From contig NZ_SLWQ01000007.1 of assembly GCF_004342425.1 (NCBI RefSeq), positions 212,091-276,090 on the forward strand: 64,000 bases of DNA, read 5' to 3'. The DNA comes from Dokdonella fugitiva. GTDB lineage: Bacteria > Pseudomonadota > Gammaproteobacteria > Xanthomonadales > Rhodanobacteraceae. Made by a program: the position numbers and the translations under genes. Shown here in pieces: positions 8,892 through 20,170 of this stretch. The notes below the pieces were generated by a model, which saw only the letters and a list, made by a program, of their open reading frames with translations, did no database searches and had not been told where the DNA came from. Position 1 is the first letter of the stretch, and the number at the start of each line of letters is the position of its first letter.

Positions 8892-10943
8892 ATGTCGTAT
8901 ACCACCGATGGCATCCGGAACATCGCGCTCGCAGGCCAAGCGGGCGCCGGCAAAACCACGCTGTTCGAAGCCCTGCTGCATGCCGGCGGCGCGATCCAGA
9001 CGGCAGGCTCCGTCGAAAAGGGCACGACCGTGTCCGACCACGACCCGATGGAAAGGGAGCGCAAGCATTCGATGGCGGCCTCGATCGCCTCGATCGATGC
9101 CGGTGAAGTGCACGTCAACCTCGTCGACACGCCCGGATTCCCGGAATTCCGCGGCCCCACGCTGTCGGCGCTCGCCGCGGTGGAAACCTGCGCGATCGTC
9201 ATCGACGCGACCAGCGGCGTCGCGCATTCGACGCGTCGCCTGATGGAGCGCGCGAAGGAGCGCGGCCTGTGCCGCGTACTCATCGTCAACAAGATCGACC
9301 ACGAAGGCGTCGACCTCGAGGGCGTGGTCGAGATGCTGCGCGACGAATTCGGCAGCGAGTGCCTGCCGATCAACCTGCCCGCTGGCAAGGGCACGACGGT
9401 GGTCGACTGCTTCTTCCAGCCGCAGGGCGACGGCGTCGACTTCTCCTCGGTCGCCGACGCGCACCAGCACATCATCGACCAGGTAGTCGAGGTCAACGAG
9501 ACGGTGATGGGCCACTACCTCGACGACGGCGAGGCCGGCCTGTCCGGCCAGGAACTGCACGACGCGTTCGAGCAGTGCCTGCGCGAAGGCCATCTCGTGC
9601 CGATCTGCTTCGTGTCCGCGCGCAGCGGCGCCGGCGTCAGGGAGCTGCTGCAGCTCGCGGAAAAGTTGCTGCCGAACCCGAAGGAAGGCAATCCGCCGCC
9701 GTTCGAGAAGGGCCGCGGCGCCGACGCGCAGCGCATCGAGGCCGAGCCGGACCCGAGGAAGCACGTGATCGCCGACGTGTTCAAGATCGTCAATGACCCC
9801 TTCGTCGGCAAGCTCAGCGTGTTCCGCGTCTACCAGGGCACGGTGAGGAAGGACACGCAGCTGTTCATCGACGACGGCAAGAAGCCGTTCAAGGTCGGCC
9901 ACCTGTTCAAGCTCAAGGGCAAGGACCACGTCGAGATCGAGCAGGCGATCCCCGGTGACATCGCCGCGATCGCGAAGGTCGAGGAGATCCATTTCGACGC
10001 GGTGCTGCACGATTCGCACGACGAGGACCAGATCCACCTCAAGCCGCTCGACTTCCCGCAACCGATGTTCGGCCTCGCCGTGCAGCCCGCGCACAAGGGC
10101 CAGGAGCAGAAGCTGAGTTCGGCGCTCGCGCGGCTCAGCGAGGAAGACCCGTGCTTCCGCGTCGAGCACAACAAGGAACTCAACGAAACGATCATCCGCG
10201 GCCTCTCCGACCTGCATTTGAAGCTCATGCTCGATCGCATGAAGGAGCGCTACGGCGTCGAGGTGACGACGCGGCCGCCACGCATCGCCTACCGCGAAAC
10301 GGTCGCCGCCAAGGCCGAAGGCCATCACCGGCACAAGAAGCAGACCGGAGGCGCCGGCCAGTTCGGCGAAGTGTTCCTGCGCATCGAGCCGCTGCCGCGC
10401 GGCGCCGGCTTCGAGTTCGCCGACGAGATCAAGGGCGGCACGATCCCCGGCCAGTTCCTGCCCGCGATCGAGAAGGGCGTGCGCCAGGTGCTCGAGCACG
10501 GCGCGATCGCCGGCTACCAGTTGCAGGACGTCAAGGTGACCGTCTACGACGGGAAATACCACGCGGTCGACTCGAAGGAAGTCGCGTTCATCGCCGCCGG
10601 CAAGAAGGCGTTCCTCGACGCGATCGCGAAGGCGCGGCCGCAGGTGCTCGAGCCGATCGTCAACCTCGACGTGACCGTGCCGAACGCGCACATGGGCGAC
10701 GTCACCGGCGGCCTCGCCGGCAAGCGCGCGCGCATCAACGGCACCGATTCGCTGCGCGGCGGCGAGATCATCATCAAGGCGCAGGTGCCGCTCGCCGAGG
10801 TCACCGACTACCAGACCGAACTCAAGGCGATGACCGGCGGCCAGGGCCGCTACGCGATCGAGTTCAGCCACTACGAGCCGGTGCCTCCGCAGGTGCAGAA
10901 GCAGCTCACCGAGGCGTACAAGCCGCGTCCGGACGAGGACTGA
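8892..10943 (+). CDS. Elongation factor G-like GTPase
   Basis: A 683-residue translational GTPase of the EF-G-like group, not the main fusA. The G1 loop is LAGQAGAGKTT (residues 13-23), switch II DTPGFPEF replaces the DTPGHVDF of canonical EF-G, and G4 is NKID. Domain II, the III/V alpha-beta folds and a domain IV with HRHKKQTGGAGQFGEVF follow, in the EF-G order. Such paralogues are common; roles proposed for them include ribosome recycling or stress translation, but none is certain. The ATG at 8892 has AGGAGG seven bases upstream. No rpsL-rpsG-tufA neighbours are present, supporting the paralogue reading. Confidence 0.88.
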   Translation: MSYTTDGIRNIALAGQAGAGKTTLFEALLHAGGAIQTAGSVEKGTTVSDHDPMERERKHSMAASIASIDAGEVHVNLVDTPGFPEFRGPTLSALAAVETCAIVIDATSGVAHSTRRLMERAKERGLCRVLIVNKIDHEGVDLEGVVEMLRDEFGSECLPINLPAGKGTTVVDCFFQPQGDGVDFSSVADAHQHIIDQVVEVNETVMGHYLDDGEAGLSGQELHDAFEQCLREGHLVPICFVSARSGAGVRELLQLAEKLLPNPKEGNPPPFEKGRGADAQRIEAEPDPRKHVIADVFKIVNDPFVGKLSVFRVYQGTVRKDTQLFIDDGKKPFKVGHLFKLKGKDHVEIEQAIPGDIAAIAKVEEIHFDAVLHDSHDEDQIHLKPLDFPQPMFGLAVQPAHKGQEQKLSSALARLSEEDPCFRVEHNKELNETIIRGLSDLHLKLMLDRMKERYGVEVTTRPPRIAYRETVAAKAEGHHRHKKQTGGAGQFGEVFLRIEPLPRGAGFEFADEIKGGTIPGQFLPAIEKGVRQVLEHGAIAGYQLQDVKVTVYDGKYHAVDSKEVAFIAAGKKAFLDAIAKARPQVLEPIVNLDVTVPNAHMGDVTGGLAGKRARINGTDSLRGGEIIIKAQVPLAEVTDYQTELKAMTGGQGRYAIEFSHYEPVPPQVQKQLTEAYKPRPDED

Positions 10944-11033
10944 TCCGCGCCGGCCGCGCATCGCTACCCGTACCATCGTCGCGCGCCCGCGTGCGCGCGA
11001 CGCTTCCGTCACCTCCACCCGGGGAGTTACGCA

Positions 11034-11597
11034 ATGACGATTTCGCTCGTGCAGCTGTGGCTTCCGATCCTCGTCGCCGCCGTGGCCGTGTTCGTCGTGA
11101 GCAGCCTCGTCCACATGGTTTTCAAGTGGCACCTGTCCGACTACCGCGGCTTCGGCAACGAAGACGAAGTGCTCGCCGCCATCCGCAAGGGCAACCCGAC
11201 GCCGGGCATCCACATGCTGCCGTACTGCAAGGACATGAAGGATTTCGCCAAGCCCGAGATGCTCGCGAAGTTCCGCGAGGGACCGACCGGCAAGTTCATC
11301 CTGCGCGCCGGCGCCGAGCCGGGCATGGGCAAGCCGCTGCTGCAATGGTTCGTGCTCTGTCTCGTGATCGCGCTGTTCTGCGCCTACCTCGGCGCGCACA
11401 CGCTCGCCGCCGGCAGCCCGTTCGCACTCGTCTTCCGCGTGACCGGCACCGCGGCGTTCATGGCCTACGGCTTCGGCGCGTTCATCCAGGGCATCTGGTG
11501 GGGCCAGCCCTGGGGCGCCGTCGCCAAGGACACGCTCGACGGCATCCTCTACGCACTCGCGACCGCGGCGGCGTTCGCGTGGTTGTGGCCACGGTAA
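11034..11597 (+). CDS. Small integral membrane protein, unknown function
   Basis: A 187-residue protein with an N-terminal helix (LWLPILVAAVAVFVVSSLVHMVF), a soluble loop of about 80 residues, and two or three closely spaced C-terminal helices ending in Trp-rich IQGIWWGQPW and AFAWLWPR. I do not recognise a named family. The ribosome-binding site GGGGAG lies just upstream of the ATG. It follows the EF-G-like gene by 90 bases and is followed at once by the REP array, which probably ends its transcript. Confidence 0.75.
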   Translation: MTISLVQLWLPILVAAVAVFVVSSLVHMVFKWHLSDYRGFGNEDEVLAAIRKGNPTPGIHMLPYCKDMKDFAKPEMLAKFREGPTGKFILRAGAEPGMGKPLLQWFVLCLVIALFCAYLGAHTLAAGSPFALVFRVTGTAAFMAYGFGAFIQGIWWGQPWGAVAKDTLDGILYALATAAAFAWLWPR

Positions 11598-11608
11598 GGA
11601 TCGCGCAT

Positions 11609-12178
11609 GTAGGGCGGGTCGAGCCGCCAGCGGCGAGTCCCGCCGTGCACGCCGCGATGTTCGAACGCATCGCGTGATTGCGGCGGCACGCGCGTTGCGC
11701 GTACCGCCCTACGCGGGCATGTGCGCATCGGTAACCACGTAGGGCGGGTCGAGCCGCGAAGCGGCGAGTCCCGCCGCGCACCGCCGCAATGTGCGTGCGC
11801 ACCGCGGGTTTGCGGCGGCACGCGCGTTGCGCGTACCGCCCTACGCGCATCGGCAAACCTGTAGGGCGGGTCGAGCCGCGAAGCGGCGAGTCCCGCCGCG
11901 TCCCGCCGCAATGTGCGTGCGCACCGCGGGGTTGCGGCGGCACGCGCGTTGCGCGTACCGCCCTACGCGCATCGGCAAACCTGTAGGGCGGGTCGAGCCG
12001 CGCAGCGGCGAGTCCCGCCGCGCCACGTCGCCCTGTTCGAACACACCGCGAGGTTGCGGCGGCACGCGCGTTGCGCGTACCGCCCTACGCGGGCATGTGC
12101 GCATCGGTAACCACGTAGGGCGGGTCGAGCCGCGCAGCGGCGAGCCCCGCCGCGCCACGCCGCGATGATCGAATGCAT
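11609..12178. repeat. Left BIME array, five units
   Basis: Head-to-tail palindromic units start at 11609, 11739, 11861, 11983 and 12115 (steps 130, 122, 122 and 132). Each complete unit has a 5' arm, GTAGGGCGGGTCGAGCCG followed by GCGGCGAGTCCCGCC, and a 3' arm, GCGGCACGCGCGTTGCGC then GTACCGCCCTAC. The outer GTAGGGCGG and CCGCCCTAC are inverted repeats, making two REP hairpins facing each other. The unit at 12115 has a decayed 3' arm and runs up to the RAYT gene. Linkers come in a few sequence variants. The first and last units of this half share one (GATGTTCGAACGCAT-like). Confidence 0.9.
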
Positions 12179-12291
12179 TGCGCGATCGCGGAAGTGCGCG
12201 CTTGCGCGTATCGCCTTTGTCCGCGATTTCGTACGAGCCCTTGCGAGGATGGTCGGCTGTTTCTTCCTCCGGCATCGCGCAAGGTCGCCCC

Positions 12292-12777
12292 ATGCCGAAC
12301 TATCGACGCGCGCTGATACCCGGCGGCACGTACTTCTTCACGGTCGCGCTCGCCGATCGCCGGCTCACGCTGCTGTTGTCACACATCGATCTGCTGCGCG
12401 CCGCATACGCCGAGACGGCACGCGGCCATCCTTTCGAAACGCGAGCGATCGTCCTGCTGCCTGAGCACCTGCACGCGATCTGGACGCTGCCGCCCGGCGA
12501 TTGCGATTTCTCCGGGCGGTGGAAGCTCATCAAGGAGCGATTCTCCCGTGCGGTTCGGCGAGTGGAACCCGCGCTCGGCCAGGTTTGGCAACCACGGTTC
12601 TGGGAACACGCGATCCGCGACGAACGCGATTTCGAGACGCACGCGGACTACGTGCACCGCAATCCCGTGAAGCATGGTTTCGTGCGGGACGCGATCGACT
12701 GGCCGTATTCGTCGATCCGGCGATACATCGCGCATGCACGAATCGCGTGCCGAAAGCGCGATGACTCCGAGCCGTGA
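12292..12777 (+). CDS. REP-associated tyrosine transposase (RAYT)
   Basis: A 161-residue Y1 HUH-type protein of the TnpA-REP family. Motifs are the N-terminal YRRALIPGGTYFFTVALADR, the HUH-equivalent LPEHLHAIWTLP (His59, His61) and the catalytic Tyr120 in ADYVHRNPVKHGF, with the family signature WPYSS near the end. Known relatives bind and nick GTAG-footed REP hairpins and are thought to spread them in the genome; they are single-copy and not self-mobile. The start is the ATG at 12292. It lies inside the BIME array, with about five units on each side and half an arm directly downstream of its stop, a REPtron layout. Confidence 0.93.
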   Translation: MPNYRRALIPGGTYFFTVALADRRLTLLLSHIDLLRAAYAETARGHPFETRAIVLLPEHLHAIWTLPPGDCDFSGRWKLIKERFSRAVRRVEPALGQVWQPRFWEHAIRDERDFETHADYVHRNPVKHGFVRDAIDWPYSSIRRYIAHARIACRKRDDSEP

Positions 12778-12784
12778 TGCACGG

Positions 12785-13475
12785 CGCGGCGGCACGCGCT
12801 CCGCGCGTACCGCCCTACCGGGCATGTGCGCATCGGTAACCATGTAGGGCGGGTCGAGCCGCGCAGCGGCGAGTCCCGCCGCGGCCGCCGCGATGTGCGT
12901 GCGCACCGCGGGGTTGCGGCGGCACGCGCGCTGCGCGTACCGCCCTACGCGTGCATGTGCGCATCGGTAACCACGTAGGGCGGGTCGAGCCGCGAAGCGG
13001 CGAGTCCCGCCGCGCCACGTCGCGCTGTTCGAACGCACCGCGGGGTTGCGGCGGCACGCGCGCTGCGCGTACCGCCCTACGCGGGCATGTGCGCATCGGT
13101 AACCACGTAGGGCGGGCCGAGCCGCGAAGCGGCGAGTCCCGCCGCCCCACGTCGCCCTGTTCGAACACACCGCGAGGTTGCGGCGGCACGCGCGTTGCGC
13201 GTACCGCCCTACGCGGGCGTGTGCGCATCGGCAAACCTGTAGGGCGGGTCGAGCCGCGAAGCGGCGAGTCCCGCCGCGCCACGTCGCGCTGTTCGAACGC
13301 ACCGCGGGGTTGCGGCGGCACGCGCGTTGCGCGTACCGCCCTACGCGGGCATGTGCGCATCGGTAACCATGTAGGGCGGGTCGAGCCGCGCAGCGGCGAG
13401 TCCCGCCGCGCCACGTCGCCCTGTTCGAACACACCGCGAGGTTGCGGCGGCACGCGCGTTGCGCGTACCGCCCTA
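12785..13475. repeat. Right BIME array, half unit plus five units
   Basis: A lone 3' arm at about 12785-12819 follows the RAYT stop. Full units then start at 12844, 12975, 13107, 13239 and 13371, with steps of 131-132 bases. Linker variants read C, B, A, B, A, so a two-unit 264-base block (12975-13238) appears to have been duplicated in tandem. The 3' arm of the last unit is altered to CCGCCCTAGG and overlaps the end of the EamA exporter gene. The orientation of the units is the same as in the left half. Confidence 0.9.
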
Positions 13476-14393
13476 GGCGGGCATGTGCCGTGCGGTGGGG
13501 GCGCGGGCTGCGGAGCGGTACGAGCCGATGAAGATGCCGAGCAGGGACAGCGCGACGCCGACCCAGTCGAGCGTGCGCGTCGGGCGCGCGAACAGCAGCA
13601 CGTCGAGGATGAAGCTGAGCGCGGGTTGCAGCAGGAGCAGCAGGCCGATCGTCGACGCCGGCAGTTGCGGCATCGCGCGCGTGAGCAGGACCCAGCCGAA
13701 TACCTGGCCGAAGAAGGCGAGACCGAGCAGCGCGGACCAGCTCTGCGCGTCGGGGATCACGAACGACTCGCCTTCCGCCGCGGCGACGACACCGAGCACG
13801 ACCGCGCTGAGCAACGAACTTACGCACAGCAGTTGCGCCGGCGCGAGCTTCACGTGCCCCGCGCGCTGCGCGTGCCGCGTCGACAGCATGTACACCGCGT
13901 AGGCGACGCCGGTGACGGCGCCGAGTACGACGCCGAGACGATACTGCGCGCCGACCGCCGACCAGTCGAGACCGACCAGGAGGTACAGCCCGACGAATGC
14001 GAGCACGATGCCGGCGAGGAAATGCCAGCCGAGCCGTTCGCGATAGATGAGCCATCCGGCGAGCGCCATCAGGAACACCTGGAAGTTGCCGAGCAGGGTC
14101 GCGAGCCCCGGGCCGACGTAGAGGATGCTCCGGTGCCACATGACGAGATCGATCGCGAACGCGGCGCCCGGAACGAGCAGCCAGCCGACCTCGGCGAGGC
14201 GCAGCCGCCGCCACTGGCCGAGCGCGACGAGGCCGCCGAGCAGCATGAGACCGCCGAACCCCATGCGATAGAAGCCCGACATCGTCGGGCCGACATGGGC
14301 GATCTTGACGAACAGGCTCGTCGTGCTGATCGCGACCGCGCCGACGATCATCTGCAGCAGCGCGCGGCGCGGCAGCTCGTGGGTGCCGTGCAT
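13473..14393 (-). CDS. EamA-family (DMT superfamily) exporter
   Basis: A 306-residue membrane protein with ten hydrophobic segments arranged as two EamA repeats (about residues 12-145 and 155-290), the drug/metabolite transporter fold. Family members export amino acids or metabolites across the inner membrane; the substrate is not assignable. Its ATG shares one base with the stop of the upstream glutathione transferase gene, so the two form an operon. The last codons (RHMPA and the TAG stop) are read from the mutated arm of the terminal BIME unit. Confidence 0.85.
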   Translation of the reverse strand: MHGTHELPRRALLQMIVGAVAISTTSLFVKIAHVGPTMSGFYRMGFGGLMLLGGLVALGQWRRLRLAEVGWLLVPGAAFAIDLVMWHRSILYVGPGLATLLGNFQVFLMALAGWLIYRERLGWHFLAGIVLAFVGLYLLVGLDWSAVGAQYRLGVVLGAVTGVAYAVYMLSTRHAQRAGHVKLAPAQLLCVSSLLSAVVLGVVAAAEGESFVIPDAQSWSALLGLAFFGQVFGWVLLTRAMPQLPASTIGLLLLLQPALSFILDVLLFARPTRTLDWVGVALSLLGIFIGSYRSAARAPTARHMPA

Positions 14394-15055
14394 CAGGCGA
14401 CCGCCTCGGTCGCCGCGAGGACTTCGCTCTCGGCCGCGCCGTCGCGCAGCCACTCCTGCATCGCCGGCAGTGCGAGCAACGCGTCGACCCACGGCCGCAG
14501 CGCGGGCTCGATCGCGACGCCGTAGGTGAGGAAGCGCAGCACCACCGGTGCATACATCGCATCGGCGATCGAGAATCCGCCGAACAGGAACGGACCGCCC
14601 GCGCCGAAGCGCACGCGGCAATCGTGCCAGATCGCGAACACGCGCGCGATTTCGGCGCGCACGTCGTCGCCGTAGGCGAAGTCCGCCACGCGCCGCCGCG
14701 CATTCATCGGCATGCGCGTGCGCAGCGCGCGGAAGCCCGAGTGCATCTCGGCCGCGACCGAGCGCGCGACCGCGCGCGCCGCCGCGTCGCGCGGCCAGCC
14801 GGCGCCATCGAGGAACGTCTCGTTCACGTACTCGCAGATCGCGATCGAGTCCCACACGGTGAGCCCGCCGTGGCGCAGCGCGGGGACGCTGCGATTGGGC
14901 GACCAGTCGCCGATCTCGCGCGCGAACTCCGGCGTGTCGAGCAGCAGCCGGTGTTCGTCGAACGCGATGCCGTGATGGCGCAGCAGCAACCAGGGCCTGA
15001 GCGACCAGGACGAATAGTTCTTGTTGCCGATGATCAGCAACGGCCGGGTGGACAT
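14393..15055 (-). CDS. Glutathione S-transferase family protein
   Basis: A 220-residue cytosolic GST. The N-terminal thioredoxin-fold half is LLIIGNKNYSSWSLRPWLLL, with a Ser-Ser-Trp-Ser-Leu-Arg-Pro active-site region, and the substrate glutathione contact SVPALRHGGLTVWDSIAICEY (cis-Pro then D-S). The C-terminal half is all helical with FLFGGFSIADAMYAPVVLRF. This is the common bacterial GST subtype that starts SSWSLR. A specific substrate is unknown. It is cotranscribed with the EamA exporter, suggesting conjugate handling, though this is inference. Confidence 0.85.
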   Translation of the reverse strand: MSTRPLLIIGNKNYSSWSLRPWLLLRHHGIAFDEHRLLLDTPEFAREIGDWSPNRSVPALRHGGLTVWDSIAICEYVNETFLDGAGWPRDAAARAVARSVAAEMHSGFRALRTRMPMNARRRVADFAYGDDVRAEIARVFAIWHDCRVRFGAGGPFLFGGFSIADAMYAPVVLRFLTYGVAIEPALRPWVDALLALPAMQEWLRDGAAESEVLAATEAVA

Positions 15056-15092
15056 GCGGACTTGTTCCGGAAAGTGGGAGTGGAGACGGCGC

Positions 15093-15356
15093 TCAGGCCG
15101 GCATTGCCCCGCCGGCGAGGCCGTCGTGCTGCGCGCGGCGTTCGCGCAGGGCGAGGTCGATGCGGCCGGCGATAGGCGCGGCGCGTTCGACGTCGAGGTC
15201 GGCGACCATGACCGCGACGAGGTTCCAGACGGGAAGTTCGCCGACGGCGCCGGTGAGGTATTCGCCGCTGACGAAGGCGGCAATGCCCTCGAGTTCGAGC
15301 GCGCCCTTGACGAGGTTCGCGTCGATGATGTTCTCGGCCCGATAGACGATCTTCAT
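15093..15356 (-). CDS. DUF2007 small signal-transducing-like protein
   Basis: An 87-residue protein beginning MKIVYRAENIIDANLVKG, which matches the short DUF2007 family (putative prokaryotic signal-transducing protein). These proteins have a ferredoxin-like fold and no known activity. ATG at 15354-15356. It lies 37 bases upstream of the GST gene on the same strand and may head that operon. Confidence 0.78.
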   Translation of the reverse strand: MKIVYRAENIIDANLVKGALELEGIAAFVSGEYLTGAVGELPVWNLVAVMVADLDVERAAPIAGRIDLALRERRAQHDGLAGGAMPA

Positions 15357-15539
15357 TCGCGTCCCGTGGAACCGCCGCCCGGCCGTGCGGCGTGAAGGCC
15401 GGATGCCTGCGATGTGAACTTGCGTGGCGCTGGTGCACTGCGCCACGTGCCATCGCGGCCATGTGGCTATTATGCCGGCCATTGCCACCGGCCCGCGACC
15501 CCGACGACCCGCGGGCGTGCAGCCGGTGCAGAGCACGGG

Positions 15540-15854
15540 ATGAACCTGCCGTTCCACGACGACCTGCTGGCCGAGCGCATCCGTGAATGCCTCATGGAAC
15601 TGCTCCACGAGCGGGGGCCGGGGCGCAGCATCTGCCCGAGCGAGGCGGCGCACCTGCTCGGCACGCGCCTCGGCTGGCGCTGGCAGGACCTCATGCGCCC
15701 GGTGCGCACGGTCGCGGTCGCGCTGGTCGAGCGCGGGCTGATCGAGGCGACCCAGCACGAGAGCGTGGTCGACATCCGCGACGTGCGCGGCCCGGTGCGC
15801 CTGCGCCTGCGCACCCTGCCCGGCGTGCGCAGCGCCAGCCTCGCCGAGGTCTGA
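15540..15854 (+). CDS. DUF3253 protein, winged-helix-like
   Basis: A 104-residue basic protein with RGPGRSICPSEAAHLLGTRL and WRWQDLMRPVRTVAVALVERGLIEATQ. This is the DUF3253 pattern, resembling a winged-helix with a conserved C-P-S-E-A. The molecular role is unknown. The ATG is at 15540. A TATTAT box at 15468-15473 could be the -10 element of its promoter. Confidence 0.75.
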   Translation: MNLPFHDDLLAERIRECLMELLHERGPGRSICPSEAAHLLGTRLGWRWQDLMRPVRTVAVALVERGLIEATQHESVVDIRDVRGPVRLRLRTLPGVRSASLAEV

Positions 15855-15924
15855 GCGGGCCGGCGACCGCATCCGCCGCGCGCGATCGCTCCGCTGGCGC
15901 GGCAAACGCAGGCTGGCGACACCC

Positions 15925-15933
15925 TGCTAGACT
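15925..15933 (+). promoter_or_regulatory. Extended -10 box of glnS
   Basis: TGCTAGACT, 47 bases before the glnS start. The same nonamer precedes at least two other genes in the window (26856, 45077), and TAGACT precedes comEA, so it is likely the local form of an extended sigma-70 -10 element. Confidence 0.5.
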
Positions 15934-15979
15934 GGTGGTTTACCTTCAACCGGACGCCGCGCAGCCGCGGCGCTGACGC

Positions 15980-17713
<1,734 letters not shown>

Positions 17714-18784
17714 GGCGATGCGCCCGCGCCGCGCGAGCGGCGACGGGCGCGGTTCGACTCACGCAGGCTGCGCGATGCGGCCGAGCGACCGCTGTTGAAG
17801 TCGTCGATCGCCTGCTGGATCTCCTCGGCGCTGTTCATCACGAACGGGCCGTAACCGGCGATCGGCTCGTCGATCGGTTCGCCCGCGAGCAGCAGCAACG
17901 TCGCATCGCCGTTCGCCTCGACCTCGATCGTCGAACCCGCGCGATCGAGCACGACGAGCTGCGCCTCGCGCGCGATCTCGCTGCCGTTGACGAGCACGGT
18001 GCCGTGCAGCACGACGAGCGCGGTCGTGTGGCCGTCATGCAGCTCGAACGCCGCGCGACGGCCAGCGGCGAGGCGCACATCCCAGACGTCGACCGGCGTG
18101 AACGTGCGCGCGGGGCCGCGCTGGCCTGCGTACTCACCCGCGATCACGCGCACGCTGCCGGCATCGCCGGGCAGCGCGACGCGCGGAATCTCCGCGTCGA
18201 GCAGGGTCTGGTACCCGGGCGCGGACATCTTGTCCTTCGCCGGCAGGTTGACCCACAGCTGCACCATCTCGAGCAGGCCGCCGCTGCGCGTGAACGCCTC
18301 GGAGTGGAACTCCTCGTGCAGGATGCCCGATGCCGCCGTCATCCACTGCACGTCGCCCGGGCCGATGCGCCCGCCCGCGCCAGTCGAATCGCGGTGCGCG
18401 ACCTCGCCTTCGTAGACGATCGTGACCGTCTCGAAGCCGCGGTGCGGATGCTCGCCGACGCCGCGCGGTCGCGCCGCCGGCTCGAACGCCATCGGCCCCG
18501 CGTAGTCGAGCAGCAGGAACGGGCTCAACGCCTGGCCGTGGCTGTTGTACGAAAACATCGAGCGCGCGGGAAACCCGTCGCCAACCCAGTGCGGCCGCGG
18601 CGCGGCCTGCACGGCAAGAACCTTCTTCATCCCGATCTCCGACGGCTCGCCCGGACGGGCGGCCTTCTCCTGCCACCAACATAGGGCCGCCGGGCCCGAC
18701 GCGGTAGTCGCCACCGCCGCGACGCGCCGTTGCCGTGGGGAAACGCTGAGCCGCCCGCGAGGACGAGGCGGTTATGATCCACGG

Positions 18785-19999
18785 ATGCCCGACATGATTC
18801 CTGCCGACGCCCTCGCCCGCTGCGCCGCCTGGATGCTGCAGGATCCGGGAACGGCCGCCGAGCTCGCGTCGATCGCCTCTCCGGACGACTTCCGCGTCGC
18901 CTTGCTCGCGGCGAATGCCCGGCGCGGACATGCGGACGACGCCGATGTGCTGGCAGCCCTCGCATTCGAGCGCGCAGCTCCGCCGTGCCCGCCGAACCGG
19001 GCGTGGCCATCCGGGCAGCGCCGCGGCTGGCAGCCGCTCGCGCTCGAGTGGGGTGCCGACGGCGCCGAAATCGTCTGGGGCTGCGGCACGGTGGCGGACC
19101 GACCGTTCCATGAAGAAGTCGTCGCTGCGCTGCGCTATCGCCCGTTCAACCGCTGGTTCGCGCAGCGCACGCCGCTCACGCCCGGATTCGTCGCCGAACT
19201 CGAGGCCGACGCGTTGCCGCTCACCGGGCTGGTCCTGCACGAATCGCGCTGCGGTTCGACGCTGATCGCGCAAGCGCTGAAAGCCTGGCCGGGCACGCGC
19301 GTGATCAGCGAGCCGGGTCTGCTCGACACGGCGCTGATGGCGGCACTGTCCGGCATGGATCCCGGCGCGCGCGCGTTCCGCGGCGTGCTCGCCGCGTTGC
19401 GCCAGCCTGCGGGCGATGATGCGCGCGTCGTGATCAAGCTCGACGCGTGGCATGCGCTCGCGCTCGGTGCGCTGGGCACGCTGCTGCCCGGCGTGCCATG
19501 GCTGTTCGCTTATCGCGCGCCGCTCGAAGTGCTCGTCTCGCACGCACGCGAAGCGGGCCGCCACGTCGTGCCGGGCATGCTGCCCGAGGCCTGGCTCGCG
19601 CCGCCGGCGCCCGGCGTCGAAATCCGACCGATCGAACACGCAGCCCGCGTGCTCGGCTCGATCTGCGCGGCCGTCGTGCCGCATGCCGAGGCGGAACGCC
19701 TCGTGAACTACGCCGAGCTCCTCGATCCCTCGTCGGACGCATTGCGGTCGCGCATCCCGCGCCTGTTCGGGCTCGATCCGACGGGCGTGGATGCGCAGCG
19801 CTACGCGGCGACCTTCGAGCGCCATGCGAAGCGCCCTTACGAAGCCTTCGCCGACGATCGCGCCCGCAAGAACGCGGCGGTGACGGAGGCGTTGCGCGAG
19901 GTTGCGGCGCGCTGGATGGAGGCGTCGTATGGGGCGCTCGAGGCGGTTCGGTTGGGGCCAGGGCCTGGGGCATCGCGACCGAAGCCGCTACAGGGCTGA
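18785..19999 (+). CDS. Sulfotransferase-like P-loop protein
   Basis: A 404-residue protein. The central motif HESRCGSTLIAQALKAW followed by VISEP matches the 5'-phosphosulfate loop of PAPS-dependent sulfotransferases, and FAYRAPLEVLVSHA fits the 3'-phosphate-binding R/S region. The first 130 residues hold an extra domain not typical of minimal sulfotransferases. Substrate unknown. A TATGAT box at 18773-18778 ends only six bases before the ATG at 18785, so the mRNA may be leaderless. An upstream in-frame region to 18545 exists but overlaps pirin. Confidence 0.75.
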   Translation: MPDMIPADALARCAAWMLQDPGTAAELASIASPDDFRVALLAANARRGHADDADVLAALAFERAAPPCPPNRAWPSGQRRGWQPLALEWGADGAEIVWGCGTVADRPFHEEVVAALRYRPFNRWFAQRTPLTPGFVAELEADALPLTGLVLHESRCGSTLIAQALKAWPGTRVISEPGLLDTALMAALSGMDPGARAFRGVLAALRQPAGDDARVVIKLDAWHALALGALGTLLPGVPWLFAYRAPLEVLVSHAREAGRHVVPGMLPEAWLAPPAPGVEIRPIEHAARVLGSICAAVVPHAEAERLVNYAELLDPSSDALRSRIPRLFGLDPTGVDAQRYAATFERHAKRPYEAFADDRARKNAAVTEALREVAARWMEASYGALEAVRLGPGPGASRPKPLQG

Positions 20000-20170
20000 G
20001 AGCTGGGAAGGATGCGTAAGCCGGACCGAGCCGTGCGGCGGCGGATCCGGCATCGGCGCGCCTCGATCCACGGTTCTCCATCTCCAGGAGCGCACCCCGT
20101 GCGCGACCGCACCATCGACCCTCGCCGCGTCACCGGTCGTCCAGGGCGCGCTCCTGCCGGTGTGCGCCGG

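Noticed and set aside
12292..12777. IS200/IS605 insertion sequence
   Set aside because: There is no accessory TnpB and no element ends. Motifs and REP context are those of the domesticated RAYT group.
11609..13475. Regular repeats resembling a CRISPR array
   Set aside because: Units are palindromic, about 130 bases, with recurring rather than unique linkers, and surround a RAYT gene. No cas gene is present.
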